Assembly (NCBI RefSeq): GCF_030450125.1 | Contig: NZ_CP123923.1 | Span: forward strand, 1,860,001-1,924,000 | Direction of reading: 5' to 3' | Length of the DNA stretch: 64,000 bases | Origin: Streptomyces sp. WP-1 | GTDB taxonomy: Bacteria; Actinomycetota; Actinomycetes; Streptomycetales; Streptomycetaceae | Part shown: in pieces, positions 29,122-38,927 of the stretch | Layout of the letters: each line of letters begins with the position of its first letter | How positions within the stretch are numbered: position 1 is the stretch's first letter | Translations under genes and position numbers: made by a program | Notes under the pieces: generated by a model | What the model was told of the DNA's origin: nothing | The model's input: the letters and a program-made list of their open reading frames with translations, nothing else | Database searches by the model: none

Positions 29122-29998
29122 CACGACGACCACCGACGCCCCGGCCGCGGGCAGCGTGGAGGCGGGCCTCGACGCGCTGGAGACGGCCCCCTCGGGTCGT
29201 ACGCCCTTCCGCAGGACCCTGGTCGACAAGGTCCTGCCGCCGCTCACCGCGATCGTCGTCGTCCTCCTGGTGTGGCAGGGCCTGATCACCCTGAGGATCG
29301 TGGACGACCCGACCAAGCTGCCCACGCCGGGCGCGGTCTGGGGGGCCTTCCGCGACGACTGGCTCCAGGGCAAGCTGCTCGGCTACATCTGGACGTCCGT
29401 CTCGCGCGGTCTGCTCGGCTTCTGCCTCGCCCTGGTGATCGGCACCCCGCTGGGGCTGCTGGTGGCCCGGGTGAAGTTCGTGCGCGCCGCGATCGGGCCG
29501 ATCCTGTCCGGCCTCCAGTCGCTGCCCTCGGTCGCCTGGGTGCCCCCGGCCGTGATCTGGCTGGGTCTGGACAACTCCATGATGTATACGGTGATCCTGC
29601 TCGGCGCGGTGCCGTCCATCGCCAACGGGCTGGTGTCCGGCGTGGACCAGGTGCCCCCGCTGTTCCTGCGCGCGGGCCGTACGCTCGGCGCCACCGGCGT
29701 CAAGGGCACCTGGCACATCACCCTGCCGGCCGCGCTGCCCGGCTATGTGGCCGGCATGAAGCAGGGCTGGGCCTTCTCCTGGCGCTCCCTGATGGCCGCC
29801 GAGATCATCGCGAACTTCCCCGACCTGGGCACCGGCCTCGGCCAGCTCCTGGAGAACGCGCGTACGGCCAGCGACATGGCCATGGTGTTCGAGGCCATCC
29901 TGCTGATCCTGTTCGTCGGCATCGCCATCGACCTGCTGATCTTCAGTCCGCTGGAGCGGTGGGTGCTGCGCAGCCGCGGCCTGCTGGTGAAAGGCTGA
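29108..29998 (+). CDS. ssuC: Sulfonate-type ABC transporter permease
   Basis: 296-residue inner-membrane permease with about six transmembrane segments and the EAA-like loop AGRTLGATGVKGTWHITLPAALPGYVAG region near residue 195. The N-terminal 40 residues are hydrophilic (Thr/Ala-rich). ATG at 29108 lies inside the end of ssuB, giving translational coupling. It works with the adjacent binding protein and ATPase. Confidence 0.92.
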   Translation: MASTDTTTTDAPAAGSVEAGLDALETAPSGRTPFRRTLVDKVLPPLTAIVVVLLVWQGLITLRIVDDPTKLPTPGAVWGAFRDDWLQGKLLGYIWTSVSRGLLGFCLALVIGTPLGLLVARVKFVRAAIGPILSGLQSLPSVAWVPPAVIWLGLDNSMMYTVILLGAVPSIANGLVSGVDQVPPLFLRAGRTLGATGVKGTWHITLPAALPGYVAGMKQGWAFSWRSLMAAEIIANFPDLGTGLGQLLENARTASDMAMVFEAILLILFVGIAIDLLIFSPLERWVLRSRGLLVKG

Positions 29999-30003
29999 AC
30001 CGT

Positions 30004-30741
30004 ATGGAAGCGCCCGTGCTCCTCGTCATCGCCCACGGCAGCCGCGACGCGCGGCACGCCGCCACCGTGCACGCCCTGGTGGAGCGGGTGCGCGCGCAGC
30101 GCCCCGGGCTGCGCGTGGAGACCGGCTTCCTGGACTTCAACGTGCCCTCCGTCCACGGGGTGCTGGAGTCCCTCGCGGCGGAGGGCGCCCGGGACGTGGT
30201 GGCGCTGCCGCTGCTGCTCACCCGCGCCTTCCACGCGAAGGCCGACATCCCGGCGGTGCTGCGGGCGGCGCCGGCCCGGCTGCGGATCCGGCAGGCGGCC
30301 GTGCTCGGCCCGTCGCCGCTGCTGCTGACGGCCCTGGAGCGACGGCTGTACGAGGCCGGGCTCAGCCCCGCCGACAAGTCCTCGACCGGGGTCGTCCTGG
30401 CCTCGGCGGGGTCCAGCGACCCGGAGGCGATCGCGGTGATCGCCGGTATCGCGCGGGAGTGGCGGCGCACCGGCTGGTGCGCGGTGCGGCCCGCGTTCGC
30501 CTCCGCCCGCCTGCCGCGCACCGAGGACGCCGTACGGGAGCTGCGGGCGCTCGGCTGCGCGCGGGTCGCCGTCGCGCCGTACGTCCTCGCCCCCGGTTTC
30601 CTGCCGGACCGTATCGCGCGCGGCGCGGCCGGGGCGGACGTCCTCGCCGAGGTGCTGGGGCCCGCGCCGGAGGTGGCGCGGCTGCTGCTGCGGCGGTACG
30701 ACGCCGCGTGCCGCCCGGCGCTCCAGGCGATCGGCGCCTGA
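30004..30741 (+). CDS. sirB: Sirohydrochlorin chelatase (CbiX/SirB type)
   Basis: 245-residue class II chelatase with two CbiX repeats; the metal-binding His of VIAHGSRDARHAATV is at the N terminus and the second repeat begins near residue 130 (GVVLASAGSSDPEA), where the equivalent His is replaced. It inserts iron into sirohydrochlorin to make siroheme, the cofactor of the sulfite reductase encoded first in this operon. Starts 5 nt after ssuC. Cobalt insertion for cobalamin is an alternative for the family, but context favours siroheme. Confidence 0.88.
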   Translation: MEAPVLLVIAHGSRDARHAATVHALVERVRAQRPGLRVETGFLDFNVPSVHGVLESLAAEGARDVVALPLLLTRAFHAKADIPAVLRAAPARLRIRQAAVLGPSPLLLTALERRLYEAGLSPADKSSTGVVLASAGSSDPEAIAVIAGIAREWRRTGWCAVRPAFASARLPRTEDAVRELRALGCARVAVAPYVLAPGFLPDRIARGAAGADVLAEVLGPAPEVARLLLRRYDAACRPALQAIGA

Positions 30742-30760
30742 GGGGAACCTCCGCGCGCTG

Positions 30761-31084
30761 TCACAGCCCGAGGGCCTGCACCAGCTGCCGGGTGTAGGCG
30801 AGGCTCGCGGTGCCGGCCGAGGCCCCGATGCAGATGTCGTCCAGGGCGGAGCGGATGCGGCCGCGGTTGGGCGGCAGCCCGTCGTCGGCGGACTCCGCGA
30901 ACGCCGCCTCGATGATCTGGCCCTGCCGGACGAGCCCGGGGCACTCCCTGCGCAGCGCCTCGGTGAGCCGGGCGGAGACCGCGATCAGGGCCTGAAGCGG
31001 CGGGGTGCCGTGGGTCAGGTCGAGGCCGACGAACTCACCGTACTGTCCGGGATTGTTGGGGTGTCCGTAATCGTAGGTGCTCAT
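30761..31084 (-). CDS. Hypothetical protein, 107 residues
   Basis: Soluble protein starting MSTYDYGHPNNPGQYGEF. The helical C-terminal two thirds (LQALIAVSARLTEALRRECPG ... ALDDICIGASAGTASLAYTRQLVQALGL) contain no catalytic motif I know. The ATG at 31084 follows GAGGACAGG with normal spacing. A TAGGGT-type promoter lies about 160 bp upstream. Converges on the sulfur operon 3' end. Confidence 0.65.
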   Translation of the reverse strand: MSTYDYGHPNNPGQYGEFVGLDLTHGTPPLQALIAVSARLTEALRRECPGLVRQGQIIEAAFAESADDGLPPNRGRIRSALDDICIGASAGTASLAYTRQLVQALGL

Positions 31085-31240
31085 GTCCTGTCCTCGCTCG
31101 TGGATCGGAGGTAGGCCGAAAATCGCCACTCCCGCGGGTGGCCGGGTGTCCGTCGACGGCCCCGGACGCGGTAGCGGAACGGTGGGCACACGCTCCGCTG
31201 CGGGGATGAGCGGTGTCGTTCCGGCCGTCCGGCGTGCCTC

Positions 31241-31270
31241 ACCCTAGGGACAACGGGGCGGACTTGTCGC
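31241..31270 (-). promoter_or_regulatory. Predicted minus-strand promoter for the 107-residue protein
   Basis: On the minus strand, GCGACA (31270-31265), an 18-nt spacer and TAGGGT (31246-31241) match Streptomyces housekeeping promoters at the -10 and partly at the -35. It leaves a leader of about 150 nt. The rest of the 440-bp gap 31085-31524 holds only the hairpin described next. Confidence 0.4.
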
Positions 31271-31310
31271 GTTGTTCGCGGAGCCGTCCCCGTACGAGTG
31301 AGGCCCGTGG

Positions 31311-31360
31311 TAAAAGCCGTCGCGGTCCGGCGTTCCCCTGTGACGTCGGACCGCGACGGC
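31311..31360 (-). terminator. Intrinsic terminator downstream of the panE-like gene
   Basis: Perfect 14-bp inverted repeat GCCGTCGCGGTCCG / CGGACCGCGACGGC (31316-31329 and 31347-31360) followed on the minus strand by TTTT. This is a classical rho-independent terminator 165 nt after the minus-strand ketopantoate-reductase-like gene. Confidence 0.75.
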
Positions 31361-31524
31361 ACTCCGTTCTGCGTCCCGGGGGACGCGGATGTCACAGGGG
31401 ACGGTCATGTCGGCGCTCCACAGGGGCGGTTATCGGCCACTGTGGCGGGTGTCTGATCGAACTCCGGTTCACCGGAAGCGGAGTTCACCGTTCGCGGCCG
31501 CTCGCCTTTCGTTTCGGCGGTGGT

Positions 31525-32541
31525 TCAGGCCGACGCCTCCCGCGCCTCGTCGGCCAGCCGGACCAGGTCGGCGAGCGGCAGGGAGCCGGCCGCCCGGCGC
31601 TCGCGGGCGAAGGTGCGGGCGAGGCGCTGGAGGAGTTCGTTCAGCGGGGTGGGCACGCCGTGCAGCCGGCCGAGGAGGGCGATCTCGCCGTTGAGGTAGT
31701 CCGCCTCGATGCTGCCGGTGCCGCGCGCGAGGGACTGCCAGGAGGAGCCGCCGCCGCGCGGGGCGCCCGCCGGCGGGACCAGGTTCACCTTGTCGCCGCG
31801 CACCGCCCGCTGCTCCCCGACGCTCGCGTGGGCGATCCCGGCGGCGGCCAGCACGGCTTCCCCCTCGGCCCGTACCCTCGCGTACAGCCCCTCGGCGGCA
31901 GCCCCCTCGATGGGGCCGCTCAGGGCCTCCTGGGCGTTGGCGAGGTTGCCGAGCAGCTTGGCGTACTGCCAGCGGGCCACGTCCGGCACGACCGGCGCCT
32001 CGAAGCGCGCGGCCGTGAGGTCCTCGGCGATCCGCCGGGCGGTGTCGTCGGTGCCGCCCTCGGCGCGGCCCAGGTGGAGGATGCCGGTGAGCGGGGCGCC
32101 CGGGGCGGAGACGACGCCGGGTTCCACGAAGGTGGCGGGCAGCCAGACGCAGACGCCGTACACCCGGCGGAAGCGGCGCAGCGCGATCCGGGGGCCCTCC
32201 ACGCCGTTCTGGAGGCAGAGCAGCGGCAGCCGTTCGCCGGCGGTGCCGCCGCCGGTCACCGGGGCGGCGGCCCAGGTGTCCAGGGCGGCCGTGGTGTCCT
32301 GGGTCTTCACGGCGAGCAGCAGGACGTCGTCGGCGCGCAGCTCGCCGAGCGGCTCCGGGCCCTCGACGGCCGGCAGCCGGTGCACCGACTCCCCCTCGGG
32401 GACGCGCAGCCGCAGCCCGTGCTCGGCGAGTGCCCTCAGATGCCCGCCCCGGGCCACGAGGACGACCTCGCGCCCGGCCTGGGCCAGCCGCCCGCCGACG
32501 GCCCCGCCGACCGCTCCCGCTCCGATCACGATGTGGCGCAT
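31525..32541 (-). CDS. 2-dehydropantoate 2-reductase family protein
   Basis: 338-residue ApbA/PanE-fold NADPH oxidoreductase: N-terminal Rossmann motif VIGAGAVGGAVGGRLA, ADDVLLLAVKTQDT, and LLCLQNGVEG. The C-terminal ApbA_C helical domain carries the Lys of WQYAKLLGNLANAQ and NYLNGE-like SIEADYLNGEI. It may make pantoate for CoA, but the family includes other ketoacid reductases, so no symbol is given. It lies 24 nt downstream of the DUF1697 gene and shares its terminator. Confidence 0.87.
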   Translation of the reverse strand: MRHIVIGAGAVGGAVGGRLAQAGREVVLVARGGHLRALAEHGLRLRVPEGESVHRLPAVEGPEPLGELRADDVLLLAVKTQDTTAALDTWAAAPVTGGGTAGERLPLLCLQNGVEGPRIALRRFRRVYGVCVWLPATFVEPGVVSAPGAPLTGILHLGRAEGGTDDTARRIAEDLTAARFEAPVVPDVARWQYAKLLGNLANAQEALSGPIEGAAAEGLYARVRAEGEAVLAAAGIAHASVGEQRAVRGDKVNLVPPAGAPRGGGSSWQSLARGTGSIEADYLNGEIALLGRLHGVPTPLNELLQRLARTFARERRAAGSLPLADLVRLADEAREASA

Positions 32542-32565
32542 GGCCCCGATCCCATCACACCCGCG

Positions 32566-33117
32566 TCACGCCGGTGGCGCGGTCAGCTCGGCGAGTCTCA
32601 CCGCGGTGTTCCAGTTGCGGCTGGTGGCGACCAGGTCCTCGGCGAGCCGCGGGCGGCCGAGCGCCTCGGCGAGCCGGGAGCGGCCGAGGCCGTCGGGGGC
32701 GTACAGGTACAGGCAGCGGTCGCCGAGGCGGAACTCCTCGGGCAGGTAGGCGACTTGGTCGAGGTGTGCGTAACGGTCGGGGGTGACGGGCGCGGAGAGG
32801 TAGGTGACGTGCAGCTGCCTGGCTTCCAGTTCGGCGGCCGGGAAGGGGCAGGCGCGGACCACCTCGGCCAGATAGGCGTGGTCGCGCACCAGCACGTCCA
32901 CCGGGAAGCCGAAGCGCTCCTCGATCGCCCGGCTCAACTCCCTTGCCAGGGACTCCTCGTCGCCCCGGTCGGCGGTGAACACGGCCTGCCCGCTCTGGAG
33001 ATGGGTGCGCACACCGGTGTGGCCGAGGGTGCCGAGCAGGGCGCGCAGGTCGGCCATCGGGAGCTTACGGTTCCCGCCGACGTTGATCCCGCGCAACAGC
33101 GCCGCATAGGTCGTCAC
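32566..33117 (-). CDS. DUF1697 domain protein
   Basis: 183-residue protein matching DUF1697 along its length: TYAALLRGINVGGNRKLPMADLRALL at the N terminus, THLQSGQAVFT, and TSRNWNT near the C terminus. The function of the family is unknown. GTG start at 33117. A 14-bp hairpin lies immediately upstream (33133-33169). Likely co-transcribed with the downstream panE-like gene. Confidence 0.88.
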   Translation of the reverse strand: MTTYAALLRGINVGGNRKLPMADLRALLGTLGHTGVRTHLQSGQAVFTADRGDEESLARELSRAIEERFGFPVDVLVRDHAYLAEVVRACPFPAAELEARQLHVTYLSAPVTPDRYAHLDQVAYLPEEFRLGDRCLYLYAPDGLGRSRLAEALGRPRLAEDLVATSRNWNTAVRLAELTAPPA

Positions 33118-33132
33118 GCGCTCAGCTTAGAG

Positions 33133-33169
33133 CGGCCGTCGTGCCCCGTGGGGGCGGGCACGACGGCCG
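33133..33169. repeat. Orphan 14-bp hairpin upstream of the DUF1697 gene
   Basis: CGGCCGTCGTGCCC / GGGCACGACGGCCG, a perfect stem with a 9-nt loop, 16 nt upstream of the DUF1697 start. It has no gene upstream on that strand to terminate. Either a 5' leader structure or a relic. It opens the 303-bp gap 33118-33420, which otherwise holds the palindrome at 33251 and a presumed promoter for the kinase gene. Confidence 0.55.
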
Positions 33170-33250
33170 GAGCCCGGCCCCCGGGGGGCGGGCTGCGCGA
33201 AACAATGCCGGTTCGGCGGGGGCCGGATCAACCTCTGAACACAGCTGTGA

Positions 33251-33263
33251 CTTGTTCAACAAG
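33251..33263. promoter_or_regulatory. Palindrome CTTGTTCAACAAG
   Basis: Perfect 6-bp inverted repeat around a single central C in an AT-richer patch, 158 bp upstream of the APH-type kinase gene. It is a candidate operator for either divergent gene; regulator unknown. Confidence 0.35.
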
Positions 33264-33420
33264 CTTTCGTAATCACAAAGTGGATCTCTGACGGCGGAAC
33301 GGACATCCCATGACGCCCGGCGGGTGCCGGGCCGCCCGGATGGGAGACTGACCGGGGGGAACGGCGGCGCCGGCTCTCCCCGGAACGGCTCGGAGAAGAC
33401 GGCGGCACGGAGGCACCACG

Positions 33421-34284
33421 ATGGACGAGGCACGGGCGCGGGACGTACTGGCCGCGGCGGGCGTGCCCGCGGCGGGGGCCGGGGACGCGACGCTGCTCGC
33501 ACTCGGCGAGAACGCGGTGTTCGCCGCCGGTGACCTGGTCGTGAAGGTGGGGCGCGACGCCGAGCTGCTGGAGCGGGCCCGGCGCGAGCTGGACATCGCC
33601 GGGTGGCTCGCCGGGGCGGGCGTGCCGGCGGTGCGGGCGGCCGAGCCGGAGCCGCGGCTGGTCGAGGGTCATCCGGTGACGGTGTGGCACCGGCTGCCGG
33701 ACGCCGTACGCCCCGCCGAGCCGCGCGACCTGGCCGGGCTGCTGCGCCTGGTGCACGCCCTGCCCGCGGCGCCGTTCGCGCTGCCGCGGCGGGAGCTGCT
33801 GGGCGGGGTGGAGCGCTGGCTGCGGCTGGCGGGCGAGGCGATCGACCCCGAGGACGCGGCCTTCCTGCGGGCGCGCCGGGACGGCTTCGCCGCGGCCGCG
33901 GCCGCGCTGACGCCCCGTCTGACACCGGGTCCCCTCCACGGCGACGCGCTGCCCCGCAACGTCCACATCGGGCCCGACGGTCCGGTCCTGGTGGACCTGG
34001 AGACCTTCTCCGCCGATCTGCGCGAGCACGACCTGGTGGTGATGGCCCTCTCCCGGGACCGGTACGGGCTGCCCGCCGCGTCGTACGACGCCTTCACCGA
34101 GACCTACGGGTGGGACGTGCGGGAGTGGGAGGGCTGCTCGGTGCTGCGCGGCGCCCGCGAGACGGCCAGCTGTGCCTGGGTCTCCCAGCACGCGCCGAGC
34201 AATCCCAAGGCCCTGGCCGAGTTCCGCCGCCGGGTGGCGTCGCTGCGGGACGGGGACGAGTCGGTGCGCTGGTACCCCTTCTGA
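33421..34284 (+). CDS. Aminoglycoside phosphotransferase (APH) family kinase
   Basis: 287-residue kinase-like protein. N-lobe with Lys in DLVVKVGRD near residue 40, hinge, and catalytic loop LHGDALPRN with Asp175 and Asn180, followed by the Mg-binding LVDLETF (Asp192). All catalytic residues are present. Substrates of this family range from aminoglycosides to homoserine and choline; nothing here identifies one, and resistance should not be assumed. Convergent with the exonuclease gene. Confidence 0.85.
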   Translation: MDEARARDVLAAAGVPAAGAGDATLLALGENAVFAAGDLVVKVGRDAELLERARRELDIAGWLAGAGVPAVRAAEPEPRLVEGHPVTVWHRLPDAVRPAEPRDLAGLLRLVHALPAAPFALPRRELLGGVERWLRLAGEAIDPEDAAFLRARRDGFAAAAAALTPRLTPGPLHGDALPRNVHIGPDGPVLVDLETFSADLREHDLVVMALSRDRYGLPAASYDAFTETYGWDVREWEGCSVLRGARETASCAWVSQHAPSNPKALAEFRRRVASLRDGDESVRWYPF

Positions 34285-34322
34285 TCACATCGGCCGTGGT
34301 CACATCGGCCGGACGGTCCTCG

Positions 34323-35045
34323 TCACACCGTCTCGGGCGTCAGGTCCCGCAGCGGCCACAGCCCGTCCACCACCGCCGTCGCGTCACCCTTGCGGCGCAG
34401 GAACGCCTGGAAGTCGGCCGCCCATTCGGCGTACCACTCGATCTGCCGGCGGTGCAGTTCGGCCGGGCCGAGGGCGGCGATCTTGGGGTGGCGGACGGCT
34501 ATCGCGGCGGCGAGGCGGGCCGCGGCGAGGGCGTCGGCGGACGCGTTGTGCGCCGCGTCCAGGACGATGCCGTACTCGGCGCAGACCGCTTCCAGGTTCC
34601 GCTTGCCGCGGCGGTAGCGGTCGGCCCGCCGGTCGATGGTGTACGGGTCGATCACCGGCGCGGGGGCCGTCCCGCCGAGGCGGTCGGCGAGCGACGGCAG
34701 CCGGTGGCGGCGCAGTTCGGCGGAGAGCAGGGTGAGGTCGAACGCCGCGTTGTAGGCGACCACCGGGACGCCCGTCTTCCAGTACGACACCAGCGCCTCG
34801 GCGATGGCGTCGGCGACCCGGTCGGCGGGCTCGCCCTCGGCGGCCGCCCGCTCGTTGCTGATCCCGTGCACGGCGACCGCGTCGGCCGGGATCTTGACGC
34901 CCGGATCGGCCAGCCACTCCCGGTGGCCCAGCGGCTCACCGGCCCTGACCTCGATCACCGCGCCGGTGACGATGCGTGCCTCGCGCGGATCCGTGCCGGT
35001 CGTCTCCAGGTCGAAGCCGACCAGCAGCTCCTGGTGCCAGCCCAT
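34323..35045 (-). CDS. 3'-5' exonuclease, DnaQ-like DEDDh family
   Basis: 240-residue nuclease: motif I FDLETTGTD near residue 12, motif II YNAAFDLTLL (Asp about 104), motif III HNASADALAA with His and Asp about residue 170. Length and the WHQELLVGFDLE start fit the actinobacterial exonuclease group of unknown cellular role. ATG at 35045 has GGGGG upstream. It is the downstream partner of the HEPN protein gene (157-bp gap, same strand), so the two may be one transcription unit. Confidence 0.87.
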   Translation of the reverse strand: MGWHQELLVGFDLETTGTDPREARIVTGAVIEVRAGEPLGHREWLADPGVKIPADAVAVHGISNERAAAEGEPADRVADAIAEALVSYWKTGVPVVAYNAAFDLTLLSAELRRHRLPSLADRLGGTAPAPVIDPYTIDRRADRYRRGKRNLEAVCAEYGIVLDAAHNASADALAAARLAAAIAVRHPKIAALGPAELHRRQIEWYAEWAADFQAFLRRKGDATAVVDGLWPLRDLTPETV

Positions 35046-35201
35046 GGGCGGTCCCCCTTCTCGATGGTGCGTTCCCCCAGTGGTCTCCACCCTCGCACGG
35101 GGCACTGACAATCAGAGGACCGCCTTCCGCTTTTCGGCACGGACGACAGGGCCGACAGGGATGACACGGACGGCAGGGGCGGCGCGGACAGGAGGGACGG
35201 A

Positions 35202-36440
35202 TCAGGACACAGGGCGTGAATCCGCCCATGTCAGCTCGAATTCCTCGCGGTAGGTCGGGAACAGCCCGGCTTCGCCCGCGTCGTCGGAGGTGACCAGGCG
35301 GCTGCCGTTGCGCAGCACCAGGACCGGCGACTCCATCCCCCGCGCCCCGCGCAGATAGGACTGCACCACGGCGATGCCGTCGGCGCCGTCGCCGTCCACC
35401 AGGTAGGCGGTGAAGCGCGGTGTCTCGTCGTACACCTGGATCTGGAAGGCGTCCGGGTCGCGCAGCCGGGAGCGCACCCGGCGCATGTGCAGGATGTTCA
35501 TCTCGACCGAGCGGCTCAGTTCGCCCCGTTTCATCCCGAGTTCGCGCTCGCGGCGCTTGACCGAGCTGGAGGCGGGGTTGAGGAAGAGCAGCCGGATGCG
35601 GCAGCCGGACTCGGCGAGCCGGACCAGGCGCCGCCCGGAGAAGTTCTGCACCAGCAGGTTGAGGCCGATGCCGATGGCGTCCAGGCGCCGCGCGCCGCCG
35701 AAGATGTCCTCGGCGGGGAACTGGCGCATCAGCCGCACCCGGTCGGAGTGGACGGCGACCACATCGGCGTACCGGTCGCCGACCAGGTCCTCGACCGCGT
35801 CGACGGGCAGCCGGCGCGCGGAGGGCACGTCGCCGCCCGCGCCGAGCATCTCCAGGAGGCGGGCCGAGGCCCGCTCCGCCTGGCCGAGCACCGCCTGGGA
35901 CAGGGCGCGGTTGCGGGAGACGACGTTGCGGGTCACCTCCAGCTCGTCCAGGGCGAGTTCGAGGTCGCGGCGCTCGTCGAAGTACGGCTCGAAGCAGGGC
36001 CAGTGCTGCACCATCAGCTCGCGCAGCTGGGGCAGCGTCAGGAAGCTGAGCACGTTGTCGTCGGCCGGGTCGAGCAAGTAGCCCTTGCGGCGGCTGACTT
36101 CGCGCACGGCGACCGCGCGCTGCACCCATTCCTGCCCGGCCGGTCCGGCGGCGGCGACCACCCACTCGTCGCCGTGCACGGGCTCGTACACGGGCCGCAG
36201 GACGGCGGCGACGACCGAACGCAGCCGCTGCTCCACGAGGTTCAGCCAGATGTAGGCCCGGCCGGCCCGCTGGGCGCGGGTGCGCACCTCGTGCCAGGCG
36301 TCCGCGCCCCAGTCCAGCTCCGGCCCGATGGAACCCGCGTCCATCGGCCGTGCCAGGGACACCGCGCCGGGCGGGACGTCCGCGGAGTCTCCCTCGTGAC
36401 CCTCGCCACCAGGGGGCAGCTCCAGCCCTCCCGAGCCCAC
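35202..36440 (-). CDS. SAV2148-type HEPN domain protein
   Basis: 412-residue soluble protein conserved in streptomycetes and annotated, from memory, as the SAV2148 HEPN family. Helical N-terminal region (WLNLVEQRLRSVVAAVLRPVY; KGYLLDPADDNVLSFLTLPQLREL) followed by an alpha/beta C-terminal domain (RIRLLFLNPASSSVKRRE; IQVYDETPRFTAYLVDG). HEPN proteins are frequently RNases, but I do not see a clear R-x4-6-H active site, so activity is uncertain. Encoded upstream of a DEDDh exonuclease on the same strand. Confidence 0.78.
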   Translation of the reverse strand: MGSGGLELPPGGEGHEGDSADVPPGAVSLARPMDAGSIGPELDWGADAWHEVRTRAQRAGRAYIWLNLVEQRLRSVVAAVLRPVYEPVHGDEWVVAAAGPAGQEWVQRAVAVREVSRRKGYLLDPADDNVLSFLTLPQLRELMVQHWPCFEPYFDERRDLELALDELEVTRNVVSRNRALSQAVLGQAERASARLLEMLGAGGDVPSARRLPVDAVEDLVGDRYADVVAVHSDRVRLMRQFPAEDIFGGARRLDAIGIGLNLLVQNFSGRRLVRLAESGCRIRLLFLNPASSSVKRRERELGMKRGELSRSVEMNILHMRRVRSRLRDPDAFQIQVYDETPRFTAYLVDGDGADGIAVVQSYLRGARGMESPVLVLRNGSRLVTSDDAGEAGLFPTYREEFELTWADSRPVS

Positions 36441-36720
36441 CCGTGCACCGCCTTCCGTCCCCGGGCCTTTCCCGTCTCAACGATCAAGGAAGGGTACTCC
36501 GGGAGCGCTGCGCGGTGCAGCCGGATGGACAGGTCGGTTCCCCGCCTGCTTTGCTCAACTGCTTGGCGTTTCCGGGCCGTTCCCCACCGTCCGCACACGA
36601 GGAGTGAGCGGATTCATAGCCGGGGGTACCCGGCCGGACCCGTTCCTGCTTTCGGGGAGACTTCGTGCCGTCGCGCGGACCGGCCCCCGGGCGGCCCGCC
36701 CACCTGGGAGAGTCATTGCC

Positions 36721-38829
<2,109 letters not shown>

Positions 38830-38927
38830 CGCGGTGTAGGCCATGTGGGTGAGCGCGGATGAGCCGCCTCACCCACCGGCCCGGTCCGGGTGACACGAAA
38901 CGCGGCAGGGCGGGTACGTAGGTCCCC

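Noticed and set aside
33421..34284. Calling the APH-type kinase an antibiotic resistance gene
   Set aside because: The fold covers many small-molecule kinases and nothing in sequence or context points to aminoglycosides.
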